This document shows, piece after piece, positions 34,836 through 44,119 of a stretch of DNA of 64,000 bases. The first letter of the stretch is position 1. Each line of letters starts with the position of its first letter. The position numbers and the translations under genes are program-made. A model generated the notes under the pieces. That model did no database searches and had not been told where the DNA came from. It saw only the letters and a program-made list of their open reading frames with translations. The stretch spans positions 2,100,501 through 2,164,500 of the forward strand of contig NZ_CP015285.1 in assembly GCF_001639105.2 (NCBI RefSeq), in the 5' to 3' direction. The DNA comes from Azospirillum humicireducens (GTDB lineage: Bacteria; Pseudomonadota; Alphaproteobacteria; Azospirillales; Azospirillaceae).

Positions 34836-37046
34836 ATGTCTGACGGGAACGCTCCAAGCCGGGCGATAGCGTTCCGTCCGGGCAATGATGGAAACCCGCC
34901 ACCCTTGCGGCGACGATTATCCATTCCTTGGGCCGGCAGCGGGATCGCCGTCAGTCTTTTGTTCTGGATCCTTCTTTTCAGCACCCTCGTAACGCTGGTG
35001 TCCACAGCATTGCAGCTCTATTTCGACTTCCGGCGGGAATTGCGCGGAATCGAAGAGCGGTTCGACGAGATACGGCTCAGCACCGTTCCCAGCATGAGCA
35101 ACAGCCTGTGGGTGGTCGACCACGACCAGCTGCGCCTGCTGCTCAACGGCATCATCCGCCTGCCGCACATACGGATGGCAGAGGTGACAGAGCACAGCGC
35201 GACCGCGAAGTCCCCCCTGGTGCTCACGGTCGGCACGGCACAGGAGCGGCCCGGCCTCCATGCCGAAATGCCGCTGACCCGGATGGCGGAGGGGAAGACC
35301 CTGACATTGGGGACGCTGCGGGTGGAAGCGACGCTGGACGACGTGTACCACCGTCTGCTGACGACGGCGGAGGTGATCCTGATCAGCCAGGGCATCAAGA
35401 CCTTCCTGGTGTCCGGCTTCATCCTGTTCATCTGCCACCGGCTGGTGACGCGCCATCTGATCTCCATCGCCGCCAACCTGCGCCGGCATGACCGCCGGTC
35501 CTCGCCGCCGCTCCTCACCCTGGACCGGCCGGCGCCGAACAAGCCCGACGAGCTGGACCAGCTGATCCAGTCCTTCAACGATCTGGCCGGCGACCTGTAT
35601 GCCGCCAATTGCGAACTGGCCGGGGCGAACGCCGCGCTGGAGAACGACATCGCCCTTCGCCGCAGCTATGAGGAGCAGCTGTACCGGCAGGCGCATTTCG
35701 ACGAGCTGACCGGGCTGGCCAACCGCCTGCTGACCCGCGACCGGCTGGAGCAGGCGATCCTGAACTCCCGGCGCAACCAGCTGCCGTCGGCTCTCCTGTT
35801 CATCGACCTCGACAATTTCAAGAACGTCAATGACACGCTGGGACACGAGGCGGGCGATACGCTGCTGCGGGAGGCGGCGAACCGCCTGTCGGTATCGATC
35901 AGGCAGGGCGATACCCTTGCCCGCATGGGCGGTGACGAGTTCCTGGTCGTGCTGCCCTGCATCGCCGGCAACGTCGCGGCGCGTGGCATCGCGGAACGGG
36001 TGCTGGAAGCCTTCGCCCCGCCCTTCCGGATCTGCGGCCACGATCATTTCGTGACGGCCAGCATCGGCATCGCGCTTTATCCGGCGGACGGGGCCGACGC
36101 ACCGGAGCTTCTTCGCAACGCCGACCTTGCCCTCTATCGGGCGAAGGAACGCGGCCGAAACCGCTACGAGTTCTTCACCGCCGAGATCAACGAGCGCGTT
36201 CAGCGGCGGATCGCTCTGGAAAGCCGCCTCAGGCTGGCCGTTCAGCAGTCGGAATTCGAGCTCCACTACCAGCCGATCGTCCAGGCGGAGGGCCGCCGGC
36301 CGGTTGCGCTGGAGGCGTTGCTGCGCTGGCGCCAGCCCGACGGCACGCTGGAGGCGCCAGGGCATTTCATCTGCGTGGCGGAAGAGGTCGGGCTGATCGG
36401 GGAGATCGGTGCCTGGGTGATCGAGACCGCGATCCGCGAAACCGCCCAACTGTTCGGCAGGGAGGCATCGGCGCCGCGGGTCGCCGTCAACGTCTCGCCC
36501 CGGCAACTGCGCGACCCGTCCTTCGTCATCCGCGTGACGGAGGCGCTCGCCGCCCACGGATTGCCGCCGAACCGCCTGGAACTGGAGATCACCGAAGGCG
36601 TCCTGATGGACGAGACGCCGGAGGTGACTGACGCGCTTCACCGGCTGTGCGGCCTCGGCGTCCGCCTCTCCATCGACGATTTCGGCACCGGCTATTCCAG
36701 CTTGAGCTATCTGCAGCGCTATCCTTTCGACATGCTGAAGATCGACCGCTGTTTCGTCTCCAACGCCACGGACGGGGCCGCGGCGGCCCGGCTGGTCGAG
36801 ACCATCATCATGATGGCCCACGGTCTCGGCCTGGAAACCATCGCCGAGGGGGTGGAGACGGAGGAGCAGTTCGGCTTTCTGCAATCGAAGGGTTGCGACC
36901 AGATGCAGGGCTATCTGCTGGGCCGGCCAGCCCCGCTGGCCGAGATTGCCGCTCGGTTCCCCGCCGCCGACGCACCGTCGGCAAGACCGCTGGAAATGGC
37001 CGCAGGAGATGGCAACGCTTCCGCCCCCGCCCCCTGCGCGGGCTGA
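34836..37046 (+). CDS. Membrane GGDEF-EAL protein (cyclic-di-GMP synthesis/degradation)
   Basis: The 736-residue protein has two membrane spans (about residues 33 to 60 and 190 to 215) flanking a periplasmic sensor domain, a cytoplasmic HAMP-like linker, a GGDEF domain with intact GGDEF near residue 365, and an EAL domain with EAL near 492 and DDFGTGYSSLSYL near 617. Both catalytic signatures look complete, so it could make and break cyclic di-GMP. The ATG at 34836 is preferred since the upstream frame is not protein-like. The cue sensed is unknown. Confidence 0.93.
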   Translation: MSDGNAPSRAIAFRPGNDGNPPPLRRRLSIPWAGSGIAVSLLFWILLFSTLVTLVSTALQLYFDFRRELRGIEERFDEIRLSTVPSMSNSLWVVDHDQLRLLLNGIIRLPHIRMAEVTEHSATAKSPLVLTVGTAQERPGLHAEMPLTRMAEGKTLTLGTLRVEATLDDVYHRLLTTAEVILISQGIKTFLVSGFILFICHRLVTRHLISIAANLRRHDRRSSPPLLTLDRPAPNKPDELDQLIQSFNDLAGDLYAANCELAGANAALENDIALRRSYEEQLYRQAHFDELTGLANRLLTRDRLEQAILNSRRNQLPSALLFIDLDNFKNVNDTLGHEAGDTLLREAANRLSVSIRQGDTLARMGGDEFLVVLPCIAGNVAARGIAERVLEAFAPPFRICGHDHFVTASIGIALYPADGADAPELLRNADLALYRAKERGRNRYEFFTAEINERVQRRIALESRLRLAVQQSEFELHYQPIVQAEGRRPVALEALLRWRQPDGTLEAPGHFICVAEEVGLIGEIGAWVIETAIRETAQLFGREASAPRVAVNVSPRQLRDPSFVIRVTEALAAHGLPPNRLELEITEGVLMDETPEVTDALHRLCGLGVRLSIDDFGTGYSSLSYLQRYPFDMLKIDRCFVSNATDGAAAARLVETIIMMAHGLGLETIAEGVETEEQFGFLQSKGCDQMQGYLLGRPAPLAEIAARFPAADAPSARPLEMAAGDGNASAPAPCAG

Positions 37047-37049
37047 GCC

Positions 37050-39824
37050 TCACCAGCCCCGCAGGAACTCCGCGGTCTCCTCCACCGCCTGCTTCAACCC
37101 GACCCGGCGCATTTCCACCCCCTCCGGAAAGGCGCCGGCCAGCCGGCTCGGCATCATGGAGTCGAGCAGGACGAACACGCCGGTGTCGTCGGCGCGGCGG
37201 ACCAGCCGGCCGAAGGCCTGCTTCAGGCGCAGGCGGGTGATCATGTCCTCGTAGCGCCGGCGGCCGAAGGCGTCGCGCCGGGCGCGGTGGAGAATGTCGG
37301 GGCGCGGCCAGGGCACGCGGTCGAAGACGATCAGACGCAAGCTGCGGCCCGGCACGTCCACCCCGTCGCGCACCGCGTCGGTGCCGAGCAGGCAGGCATG
37401 CTCCTCGTTGCGGAAGATGTCGATCAGGGTGGAGACGTCGAGCGGGTCGACATGCTGGGCATAGAGCGGGATGCCGACCTGATCCAGCGGTTCGGCGATG
37501 CGGTCGCGCACCGCGCGCAGGCGGCTGATCGCGGTGAACAGGCCGAGCCCGCCGCCGCCCGCCGCCAGGAACAGCGACTTGTAGGCCGCCGCCACCTGCC
37601 CCAGATCGTCCTTGCGCACGTCGTTGACGACGAAGACGCGGGTGCGGTTCGGATAGTCGAAGGGGGAAGGAACCTGCGCCCGGATCGCCGGGGCCGGCAG
37701 ATGGCTGGCGCCGCAGCGGTCCTCCGCCGCGCGCCAGTCCTGGCCGATGTCGCCGGTGCCGTCGGTCAGCGTGGCGGAGGTCACCACCAAGCCATGGGCG
37801 GGACCGGCCAGCGCCTCGGCGAAGGGAACGGTCGGATCGACCCAATGGCGGTACAGCCCGACATCGATGTCGCGCCCGTCGATCCGCTCAACCGCGAACC
37901 AGTCGACGAAATGCGACGGCGTCTCGGTCGGCAGGGTGCGCAGCATGGCGCGCCACGCCTCCACCGTCAGGGTGCCACGGCGGTGCAGGCTGCGCGACAG
38001 CGCATCGATGCGACGGCGCTGGTCGGAGTCGAGTTCTGCGCTCTCGTCCTCCAACCGCTGGGCCAGCCGGCGGGCCAGCGCCTCCACCGGTTCGGACAGG
38101 CGGACCAGCGCCTGTTCCAGCTCCGCCGCGGCCTCCAGCAGCCCGTCCACCGGATAGGCCTTGTCGGCTTCCAGGCTGTAGGGGCCGCCCTGCCCGGCGG
38201 TGCGGGCATAGACCTGCTGACGCGCCAGCAGCAGGAAGCGCTCGGTCGGCCCCTGCGGGTTGTCGGCGGCCAGCCGCGCCGACCAGCCGTCGCCGGGCAG
38301 GACGCGGGCGCCCATCAGGATGTCGTCGAGATGGCGCAGCGCCTCCTCGTCATTGGCGACAATGTCCTCCAGCCGGCGTTTCAGGCCGCGGGCGCGGCTG
38401 CGCCCGGTCTCCTCCGCACCGAGCAGCCAGCGCCGCAGCTCCTGGGTCTCCCGCCCGGTCAGATGGCCGGCAAAGGCGCTGTCGGCGGCGTCGAAGACAT
38501 GGTGCCCCTCGTCGAAGACATAGCGGCTGGGCAGGGTCGGCTCCTCGCCGCCGCCAAGCGCCGCCTGCACCATCACCAGCGCGTGGTTGGCGATGACGAT
38601 GTCGGCGCGCCGCGCCCGGCGCACGCTCTTCTCGATGTAGCAGCGGGCGTAATGGTCGCAGGCGGAATAGATGCACTCGCCGCGGCGGTCGGCCAGTCCC
38701 ATGGTGGGCCCGCGCCCGGCGATGTCGACCAGCCAGCCGGGGAAGTCGCCGCCGGTCATGTCGCCGTCGCGCGTCGCCGCCGCCCAGCGCGCCATCAACC
38801 CGACGCCGACGGCATTGTGCGGCTGGAAGGGCATGGCGCGCACAGCCTCTTCCAGATTCAGCAGACACAGGTAGTTCTCGCGCCCCTTGCGCAGCACCAC
38901 CTTGCGCGCCTTGGTCGCCGGGTCGGCATAGAGCCGGTCCAGCTCGGCGTCGATCTGGTGCTGGAGGTTGCGGGTGTAGGTGGAAATCCAGACCGTGCCG
39001 CCATTCTTCTCCGCCCACACCGTGGCCGGCGCCAGATAACCCAGCGTCTTGCCGACGCCGGTTCCGGCCTCCGCCAGCACGACATTCGGGGTGTCGGGCA
39101 GCTGGCGCGGGGCGAAGGCGGCGGACACTGCGCTGGAATAGTCGGCCTGCTGCGGCCGCGGCTCCGCCACCTTGCCCAGCACAGTCGCCGACAGCATGGC
39201 GGCGAGGCGCCGGCGCGCCTCCTCCGGGTCCACCGGGTTCTGGGCGGGCGGCGGCGGGGGAGCGCCCTCCTCCCACTCCTTGATGCGGGTCCAGACGCGC
39301 AGGCCCGAGCGGGCGGCCCCCTTCTCCGGCCCATCGGGCTTGCCGAGTGCGGCCAGCACCGCGGGCGCCCAGGGCCAGCCGGCGCGTCCCATCTCCCAGG
39401 CGAAGGCGACGGGGTCGGAGGATTCCTCCCGTCCGGCAGCGCCAAGGTCGCCCAGCAGCCGGCGCACCGCGCGCTGCAGGGCCAGGGCCTCCGCCTCATG
39501 CCCATCGGGGGTGGGCAGGTCGAGCGCCTCGGCGATGCCGCGCGGGGTGGGGACGCAGAAGCGGGCGGGATGGACGAAGGCGAACAGCTCCAGCACATCG
39601 AAGGCCGGGAAGCCGTCGATGCCCAGCCGGCGGGCGAAGGCGCGGGCATGGCAGACCAGCGGCGGCTGGCGGCGCACCTTCGACGCGGCGGCGGCCAGCG
39701 ACAGCTCCTCCACCTCGCCGTCTAGCGTCAGCGACACGACGCGGCGCGCGCCGGCCACCATGGCGGGCGCGTCGTCCAGGCTGTGCATCGGGGTGGGGTC
39801 GGCGGTGAGGTCCATCGGCGGCAC
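37050..39824 (-). CDS. DinG/XPD-type ATP-dependent DNA helicase
   Basis: The 924-residue superfamily 2 helicase has Walker A (AEAGTGVGKT), a DEGH box (VFDEGHHVF) in place of DEAH, and a cluster of four cysteines (one in NYLCLL, then CIYSACDHYARC) positioned as in the 4Fe-4S domain of XPD and DinG. The C-terminal motor domain carries DAVRDGVDVPG and an R-rich motif VI (LRLKQAFGRLVRR). It probably unwinds DNA with 5' overhangs, R-loops or G-quadruplexes in repair. About 280 N-terminal residues before the helicase core are not assigned. It ends three bases after the convergent GGDEF-EAL gene. Confidence 0.9.
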   Translation of the reverse strand: MPPMDLTADPTPMHSLDDAPAMVAGARRVVSLTLDGEVEELSLAAAASKVRRQPPLVCHARAFARRLGIDGFPAFDVLELFAFVHPARFCVPTPRGIAEALDLPTPDGHEAEALALQRAVRRLLGDLGAAGREESSDPVAFAWEMGRAGWPWAPAVLAALGKPDGPEKGAARSGLRVWTRIKEWEEGAPPPPPAQNPVDPEEARRRLAAMLSATVLGKVAEPRPQQADYSSAVSAAFAPRQLPDTPNVVLAEAGTGVGKTLGYLAPATVWAEKNGGTVWISTYTRNLQHQIDAELDRLYADPATKARKVVLRKGRENYLCLLNLEEAVRAMPFQPHNAVGVGLMARWAAATRDGDMTGGDFPGWLVDIAGRGPTMGLADRRGECIYSACDHYARCYIEKSVRRARRADIVIANHALVMVQAALGGGEEPTLPSRYVFDEGHHVFDAADSAFAGHLTGRETQELRRWLLGAEETGRSRARGLKRRLEDIVANDEEALRHLDDILMGARVLPGDGWSARLAADNPQGPTERFLLLARQQVYARTAGQGGPYSLEADKAYPVDGLLEAAAELEQALVRLSEPVEALARRLAQRLEDESAELDSDQRRRIDALSRSLHRRGTLTVEAWRAMLRTLPTETPSHFVDWFAVERIDGRDIDVGLYRHWVDPTVPFAEALAGPAHGLVVTSATLTDGTGDIGQDWRAAEDRCGASHLPAPAIRAQVPSPFDYPNRTRVFVVNDVRKDDLGQVAAAYKSLFLAAGGGGLGLFTAISRLRAVRDRIAEPLDQVGIPLYAQHVDPLDVSTLIDIFRNEEHACLLGTDAVRDGVDVPGRSLRLIVFDRVPWPRPDILHRARRDAFGRRRYEDMITRLRLKQAFGRLVRRADDTGVFVLLDSMMPSRLAGAFPEGVEMRRVGLKQAVEETAEFLRGW

Positions 39825-39926
39825 TATATGGCGGCGAAGCGCCCCAAAGCGAGCGCCGCTTGTTGACCCGCCGCCGCCTCACCCCCATTGAGGGGTGTCG
39901 CGGAATCAGGGCGGAGACGGTGCGGG

Positions 39927-40601
39927 ATGCGGACGCTGTTGCGCTGGGCGCTGATCGGAGCGGCGGGACTGGTCGCCTTCACCGTCCTATGGGCGGCGCT
40001 CTACCGGATCGTACCGCCGCCGGCAACGCCGCTGATGCTGATCCGGGCGCTGGGCGGCTCCGGCCTGTCCCGCGACTGGGAACCGCTGGAGCGCATCTCG
40101 CCCTCGCTGGTGGATGCGGTGATCGCGTCGGAAGACAGCAATTTCTGCGGCCATGGCGGCTTCGACTGGGCTGCCATCGAGGGCGCCTTCGAGGACAACG
40201 AGGAGGGCAAGCGCCTGCGCGGCGGCAGCACCATCAGCCAGCAGACCGCCAAAAATGCCTTTCTCTGGCCCGACCGCAGCTGGACCCGCAAGGGAGCGGA
40301 GGCCTGGTTCACCCTGCTGATCGAAGGGCTGTGGACCAAGCGCCGCATTCTGGAGGTCTATCTGAACATCGTGGAGTGGGACGACGGCGTCTATGGCGCG
40401 GAGGCCGCGGCGCGGCACCATTTCGGCAAATCCGCCGCGGCGCTGACCCGGCGCGAGGCGGCGCTGCTGGCCGTGGTGCTGCCCAGCCCGCGCAACTGGT
40501 CGCCCACCCGCCCCGGCCCCTATGTCGCCCGGCGGGCGGGGGTGATCGAGCAGCGGATGGCGGTGGTGCGCCGCGACGGTCTGGCCGACTGCACCCGGTA
40601 G
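39927..40601 (+). CDS. mtgA: Monofunctional peptidoglycan glycosyltransferase
   Basis: The 224-residue protein has an N-terminal membrane anchor (about residues 5 to 27) and a family 51 glycosyltransferase domain with the catalytic Glu in [26 protein letters not shown] and the [14 protein letters not shown] motif. It polymerises lipid II into glycan chains in the periplasm without a transpeptidase domain. The ATG at 39927 puts the anchor at the N-terminus. It is divergent from the helicase gene. Confidence 0.95.
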   Translation: MRTLLRWALIGAAGLVAFTVLWAALYRIVPPPATPLMLIRALGGSGLSRDWEPLERISPSLVDAVIASEDSNFCGHGGFDWAAIEGAFEDNEEGKRLRGGSTISQQTAKNAFLWPDRSWTRKGAEAWFTLLIEGLWTKRRILEVYLNIVEWDDGVYGAEAAARHHFGKSAAALTRREAALLAVVLPSPRNWSPTRPGPYVARRAGVIEQRMAVVRRDGLADCTR

Positions 40602-40626
40602 CGACGGCCCGCGGACGGTCTCCGTT

Positions 40627-41298
40627 TCAGAACTTGATGAAACGGTTCAACAGCCGCCCCACCGGCCCGGTCAGCCGCAGGCCGCCGATGGTTGTGGCGA
40701 GGCAGAGGCAGCCCTCCGGGTCGGATACCGGCCGGTGGACCAGCGATGGATCGCCGATGGCGAGGTCGCCGGGCAGGAAGGCGCCGAATTCGTCGGAGAA
40801 GCCGCCCTCCAGCACCACGGTCAGCTCGATGCCGCCATGGGTGTGCCGGGGCACGCCGACGCCGCCCTTCATGCGGATCAGCCGCGTCGTCCCGTTGGGG
40901 CCGGACAGCAGATCCAGGCCGCGCATGCCCGGCTGCAGAAAGCGCCAGCCCTCTTCCGCGATCCGTCCGTCGCGGCCGAGACGTCCGCGCAGATAGCTGC
41001 GCAATGGCTCGGGATAGCGCGACTGCTCTGCGGACGGCTTCGGCACGGGACGGCAGGGCGCAGGCCGCTCATGGTCCAGACGGGCCATCAGCGCCTCCAG
41101 GCAGCCGTTGGACAGCGGTTCCGGCTCCAGTTCATCGAGCAGGGCGCCGCCGATCGCCTCCATCTCCGCCACCCCGTGGCGGCAGGCGGGGCAGAAGGCC
41201 AGATGGATCGCCACGGCCAGCGAGGCGCCTTCGCACAGGGCGCCGCCGGCATAATCGATCAGCAGGGTGTCCCCCGGATGGTGGCTCGGCCGAATCAT
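40627..41298 (-). CDS. chrR: ChrR-type cupin anti-sigma factor
   Basis: The 223-residue protein has the zinc-binding anti-sigma domain (His6, His32, Cys36, Cys39 in HLAFCPAC) that holds the sigma factor, and a C-terminal cupin domain (VPRHTHGGIELTVVLEG) that in Rhodobacter ChrR is needed for response to singlet oxygen. It lies 10 bp after the sigma gene, with a GAGG ribosome-binding site inside the sigma stop region, as in known rpoE-chrR operons. Confidence 0.93.
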   Translation of the reverse strand: MIRPSHHPGDTLLIDYAGGALCEGASLAVAIHLAFCPACRHGVAEMEAIGGALLDELEPEPLSNGCLEALMARLDHERPAPCRPVPKPSAEQSRYPEPLRSYLRGRLGRDGRIAEEGWRFLQPGMRGLDLLSGPNGTTRLIRMKGGVGVPRHTHGGIELTVVLEGGFSDEFGAFLPGDLAIGDPSLVHRPVSDPEGCLCLATTIGGLRLTGPVGRLLNRFIKF

Positions 41299-41308
41299 CG
41301 GAAATGCC

Positions 41309-41881
41309 TCATCCCATATCCCTCAGCGACCGGCGCAGGCGTTCCATCGCCAGACGCAGGCGCGATTTGACGGTGCCCAACGGGATGCCGTGCTCGGCGG
41401 AGATGACGCTGTGCGGCTTGTCCTCGAAATAGGCCATGCGCAGCAGTTCGGCCTGTTCGGGCGGCAGGTCCTTCAATGCGGCACGCAGGCGGCCGCTGCT
41501 TTCCTTCGCCTCGATCCGGCGGTCGGCGGCCTCCTGGGGTTCGGGGACCAGGGCCGGATCGTCGGGATCGATCTCCGGCCGCTGCTCGCGGCGCAACACG
41601 TCGATCCGCTTGTTGCGCGCGATGGTGAACACCCAGGTGCCGGCGGAGGCGTGGATCGGATCGTAGGTTTCGGCACGACGCCAGACCAACAGCATGACCT
41701 CCTGAACAAGTTCTTCAGCGGCGGCGGAATCGCATCCCAACCGGCGCAGATACGTCTTCAGCCGTGGCGCGAAATGGTCGAACAGAACCCCGAATGCCTG
41801 ACGGTCCCGCTCGCGCCCGACGGCGACGAGCAGGTCTTCCAGACTGGGGGCCATGTCGGCCGCGGGGGTGTGGTCCTGCAT
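41309..41881 (-). CDS. rpoE: ECF sigma factor, RpoE/ECF11 type
   Basis: The 190-residue sigma factor has region 2 (DHFAPRLKTYLRRLGCD, then ELVQEVMLLVWRR and TWVFTIARNKRID) and region 4 (LPPEQAELLRMAYFEDKPHS, GTVKSRLRLAMERLRRSL). The pairing with ChrR places it in the group that answers singlet oxygen and related oxidative stress. The frame is open upstream to a GTG at 41947; the ATG at 41881 gives the usual length, but no ribosome-binding site settles it. A TGATCC-type promoter lies upstream, as expected for autoregulation. Confidence 0.92.
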   Translation of the reverse strand: MQDHTPAADMAPSLEDLLVAVGRERDRQAFGVLFDHFAPRLKTYLRRLGCDSAAAEELVQEVMLLVWRRAETYDPIHASAGTWVFTIARNKRIDVLRREQRPEIDPDDPALVPEPQEAADRRIEAKESSGRLRAALKDLPPEQAELLRMAYFEDKPHSVISAEHGIPLGTVKSRLRLAMERLRRSLRDMG

Positions 41882-42035
41882 GGACCCATTCAAGGGGAAC
41901 ATCGGCCGCTGCACAAGCCAGGGATGGCACCCATTCCCGGAATTCACGGCACCGGCCTAGTTTTCAGACCTCCGTCGCCACCCCTTGACACCCCCGAGCG
42001 TCACGCCAGCCTGTATGTCGCATCGTGATCTGCAG

Positions 42036-42061
42036 TACGCAACCACCCGTCCGTTGGATCA
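42036..42061 (-). promoter_or_regulatory. Putative sigma-E (ECF11-like) promoter of rpoE-chrR
   Basis: On the minus strand TGATCC (42061-42056) is followed after 16 bases by CGTA (42039-42036). TGATCC is the -35 element of RpoE-ChrR promoters in relatives. It lies upstream of rpoE and just after the stop of the MoeA fusion gene, so it would serve the sigma factor's own operon. Confidence 0.55.
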
Positions 42062-42118
42062 CGAAGAATTCCAATTCAAAGGATTTTATCCGGATTTGCC
42101 GGGCGAGCCCGCCGGACT

Positions 42119-44095
42119 CTATCGCAGGAAGCTCATGGCACGCAGGGCCTCCGCCACGTCCGGCCTATCCAGCGCCTCGACGAAGCGGCGGACGGCGGGA
42201 CGGTCGCGGCGGGCGGCGGGAACGACGAAGTCGTAATGCTCCTCCTGCAGCGGCAGGAAGCCCAGTCCGTAGAGGGTCGCGGCCGTCTCGATGGCCACAC
42301 CCCAGTCGGCACGGTTCTGCGCCACCGCAACGGCGACGGCATTGTGCGACTTGGCCTGAGTCCAGTAGCCGGTCGGCCGCGCCGGCCCCAGCAGCCGGTC
42401 GGTCAGGATGCGGGTGCCGCTGCCGGCATTGCGGTTGATCAGGATGCAGTCGGCCAGACCGGCGACGGCCGCCGCCGCCTCGGCCGCCGTCCTGCCCTCG
42501 AAACGCGGATCGCCGCGGCGGAAGACGATGCCCTGCATCCGGCGGTAGCCGGCGACCAGCTCCAGCCCCGGCGCCAGGAAGGGCATGTTGTAGGTGCCGG
42601 TGGCGGGATCCATGAGATGGACCGGCGCGATGTCGCACTCGCCCCGCCGCGCCGAAGCCAGCCCGCCCATCGAGCCGACATTCAACGCCTTCACCGTCAT
42701 CCCTTCCCCGATCAGGCCGCCGAGCACGGCGTTGAGGCCGATGCACTGGCTGCCCACCACGATCAGATCGGCCGGGGCCACCGCCCGGCCAAGCAGATGG
42801 ACGGACACCGGCGTGCCCGCCTCCACCGCCTCCGCCTGCGCGTCGATGGCGAGGAAGCCATCGGCATGGCTGAAGGCGGTGACGGCGCCCGATCCCTTGG
42901 ACAGCGGATAGGCCGCCAGCGTGTCCCCATCGGCGCCATGGACCAGCGAAACCATGACATATTCGGTGCGCCCACGTTCCGATCCCAGCCGCACCGGCAG
43001 GGTGGCCGGCACCTCCTCCGCCGTCGCGGGCGGCAGGCCGGCCATGGCGCGGATCACCGGCGCCACGAAGCTGTGGAAGGTGAACATGGCCGAGGTCGGG
43101 AAGCCCGGCAGGATGACCACCGGCTTGCCGCCGGTCACCGCGAGGCACAGCGGCTTGCCGGGCTTCAGCGCCACGCCATGGGCGACGATGCCGGGATCCT
43201 TCAGCTGCGCCACGATGCGGTGGGAGCGGTCGCCCGCTCCTTTCGAGGTGCCGCCCGACAGCAGCAGCGCGTCGCACTGCAGCCCTTGGGCAACCAGCCG
43301 CTCCAGCGCCCCGTCCTCGTCCGGAGCGATGCCCAGCGGCACCGGCTCGGCCCCCAGCTCGGTCACAGCGGCGGCCAGGATGGCGCCGTTGCTGTCATAG
43401 ACCGCGCCGGTGCGGATCGGTTGGCCGGGCGCCACGATCTCGTCGCCGGTGGACAGGATGGCGACGCGCGGGCGGCGCACCACGGCGACCTCCGCCAGCC
43501 CGATGGCGGCGAGAACGCCGATCTCGCGCGAGGTCAATGTCTGGCCCCGGCGCAGCACCACCTCGCCCCGGCCGATGTCGGACCCGGCGGCAGCGACGAA
43601 GGCGCCGGGGGTGGCGGGCCGGGTCAACGTGACGAACAGGCCGTCGGGCCGCTCCACCGCTTCCGTCGTCTCCACCATCACCACCGCATCGGCGCCGCGC
43701 GGCAGCATGCCGCCGGTGGCGATCACCGTGGCGGTTCCGGGCTCCACCGTCAGGTCGGGGGCATGGCCGGCGGCCAGCACCTCGTCGTTCAGGCGCAGGG
43801 CGACCGGATCGTCCTCCGCCGCACCCGCCGTATCGGCGGCTCGCACGGCGAAGCCGTCCACCACCGAGCGGTCGAAGCCGGGAACGTCCACCTCCGCCAC
43901 CACGTCGGCCGACAGCACGCGGCCGAGGGATGCGGACAGCGGCACCCGCTCCTCCCCCCGCGGGGACAGGTCGAGATGGCGATGGAAGCGGGCGCGCGCC
44001 TCCTCCCCGCTCACCACCTCCAGGAACTGGTCCTGGCGGGCGGCCAGGGCGACGAAACGGCGGATGTCCTCGCGGCTGCGGTCGGAACTGTGCAC
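42119..44095 (-). CDS. MoeA-periplasmic-binding-like domain fusion, molybdopterin biosynthesis
   Basis: The 658-residue protein has two parts. Residues 1 to about 410 are a MoeA molybdotransferase (FDRSVVDGFAVRA, GGMLPRGADAVVMVE, LSTGDEIV, LLLSGGTSKGAGD, ILPGFPTSAMFTF). Residues about 430 to 658 are a substrate-binding domain of the PBP_like/COG1910 kind (GSQCIGLNAVL, NVGSMGGLASARRGECDIAPVH, NRNAGSGTRILTDRLL). Such fusions are thought to join molybdenum insertion to molybdate or ligand sensing. The start is a GTG at 44095 with an AAGGA site eight bases upstream. It is the last gene of a four-gene operon. Confidence 0.9.
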   Translation of the reverse strand: MHSSDRSREDIRRFVALAARQDQFLEVVSGEEARARFHRHLDLSPRGEERVPLSASLGRVLSADVVAEVDVPGFDRSVVDGFAVRAADTAGAAEDDPVALRLNDEVLAAGHAPDLTVEPGTATVIATGGMLPRGADAVVMVETTEAVERPDGLFVTLTRPATPGAFVAAAGSDIGRGEVVLRRGQTLTSREIGVLAAIGLAEVAVVRRPRVAILSTGDEIVAPGQPIRTGAVYDSNGAILAAAVTELGAEPVPLGIAPDEDGALERLVAQGLQCDALLLSGGTSKGAGDRSHRIVAQLKDPGIVAHGVALKPGKPLCLAVTGGKPVVILPGFPTSAMFTFHSFVAPVIRAMAGLPPATAEEVPATLPVRLGSERGRTEYVMVSLVHGADGDTLAAYPLSKGSGAVTAFSHADGFLAIDAQAEAVEAGTPVSVHLLGRAVAPADLIVVGSQCIGLNAVLGGLIGEGMTVKALNVGSMGGLASARRGECDIAPVHLMDPATGTYNMPFLAPGLELVAGYRRMQGIVFRRGDPRFEGRTAAEAAAAVAGLADCILINRNAGSGTRILTDRLLGPARPTGYWTQAKSHNAVAVAVAQNRADWGVAIETAATLYGLGFLPLQEEHYDFVVPAARRDRPAVRRFVEALDRPDVAEALRAMSFLR

Positions 44096-44119
44096 GCGGC
44101 AAATCCTTGAAGAGTCGAA

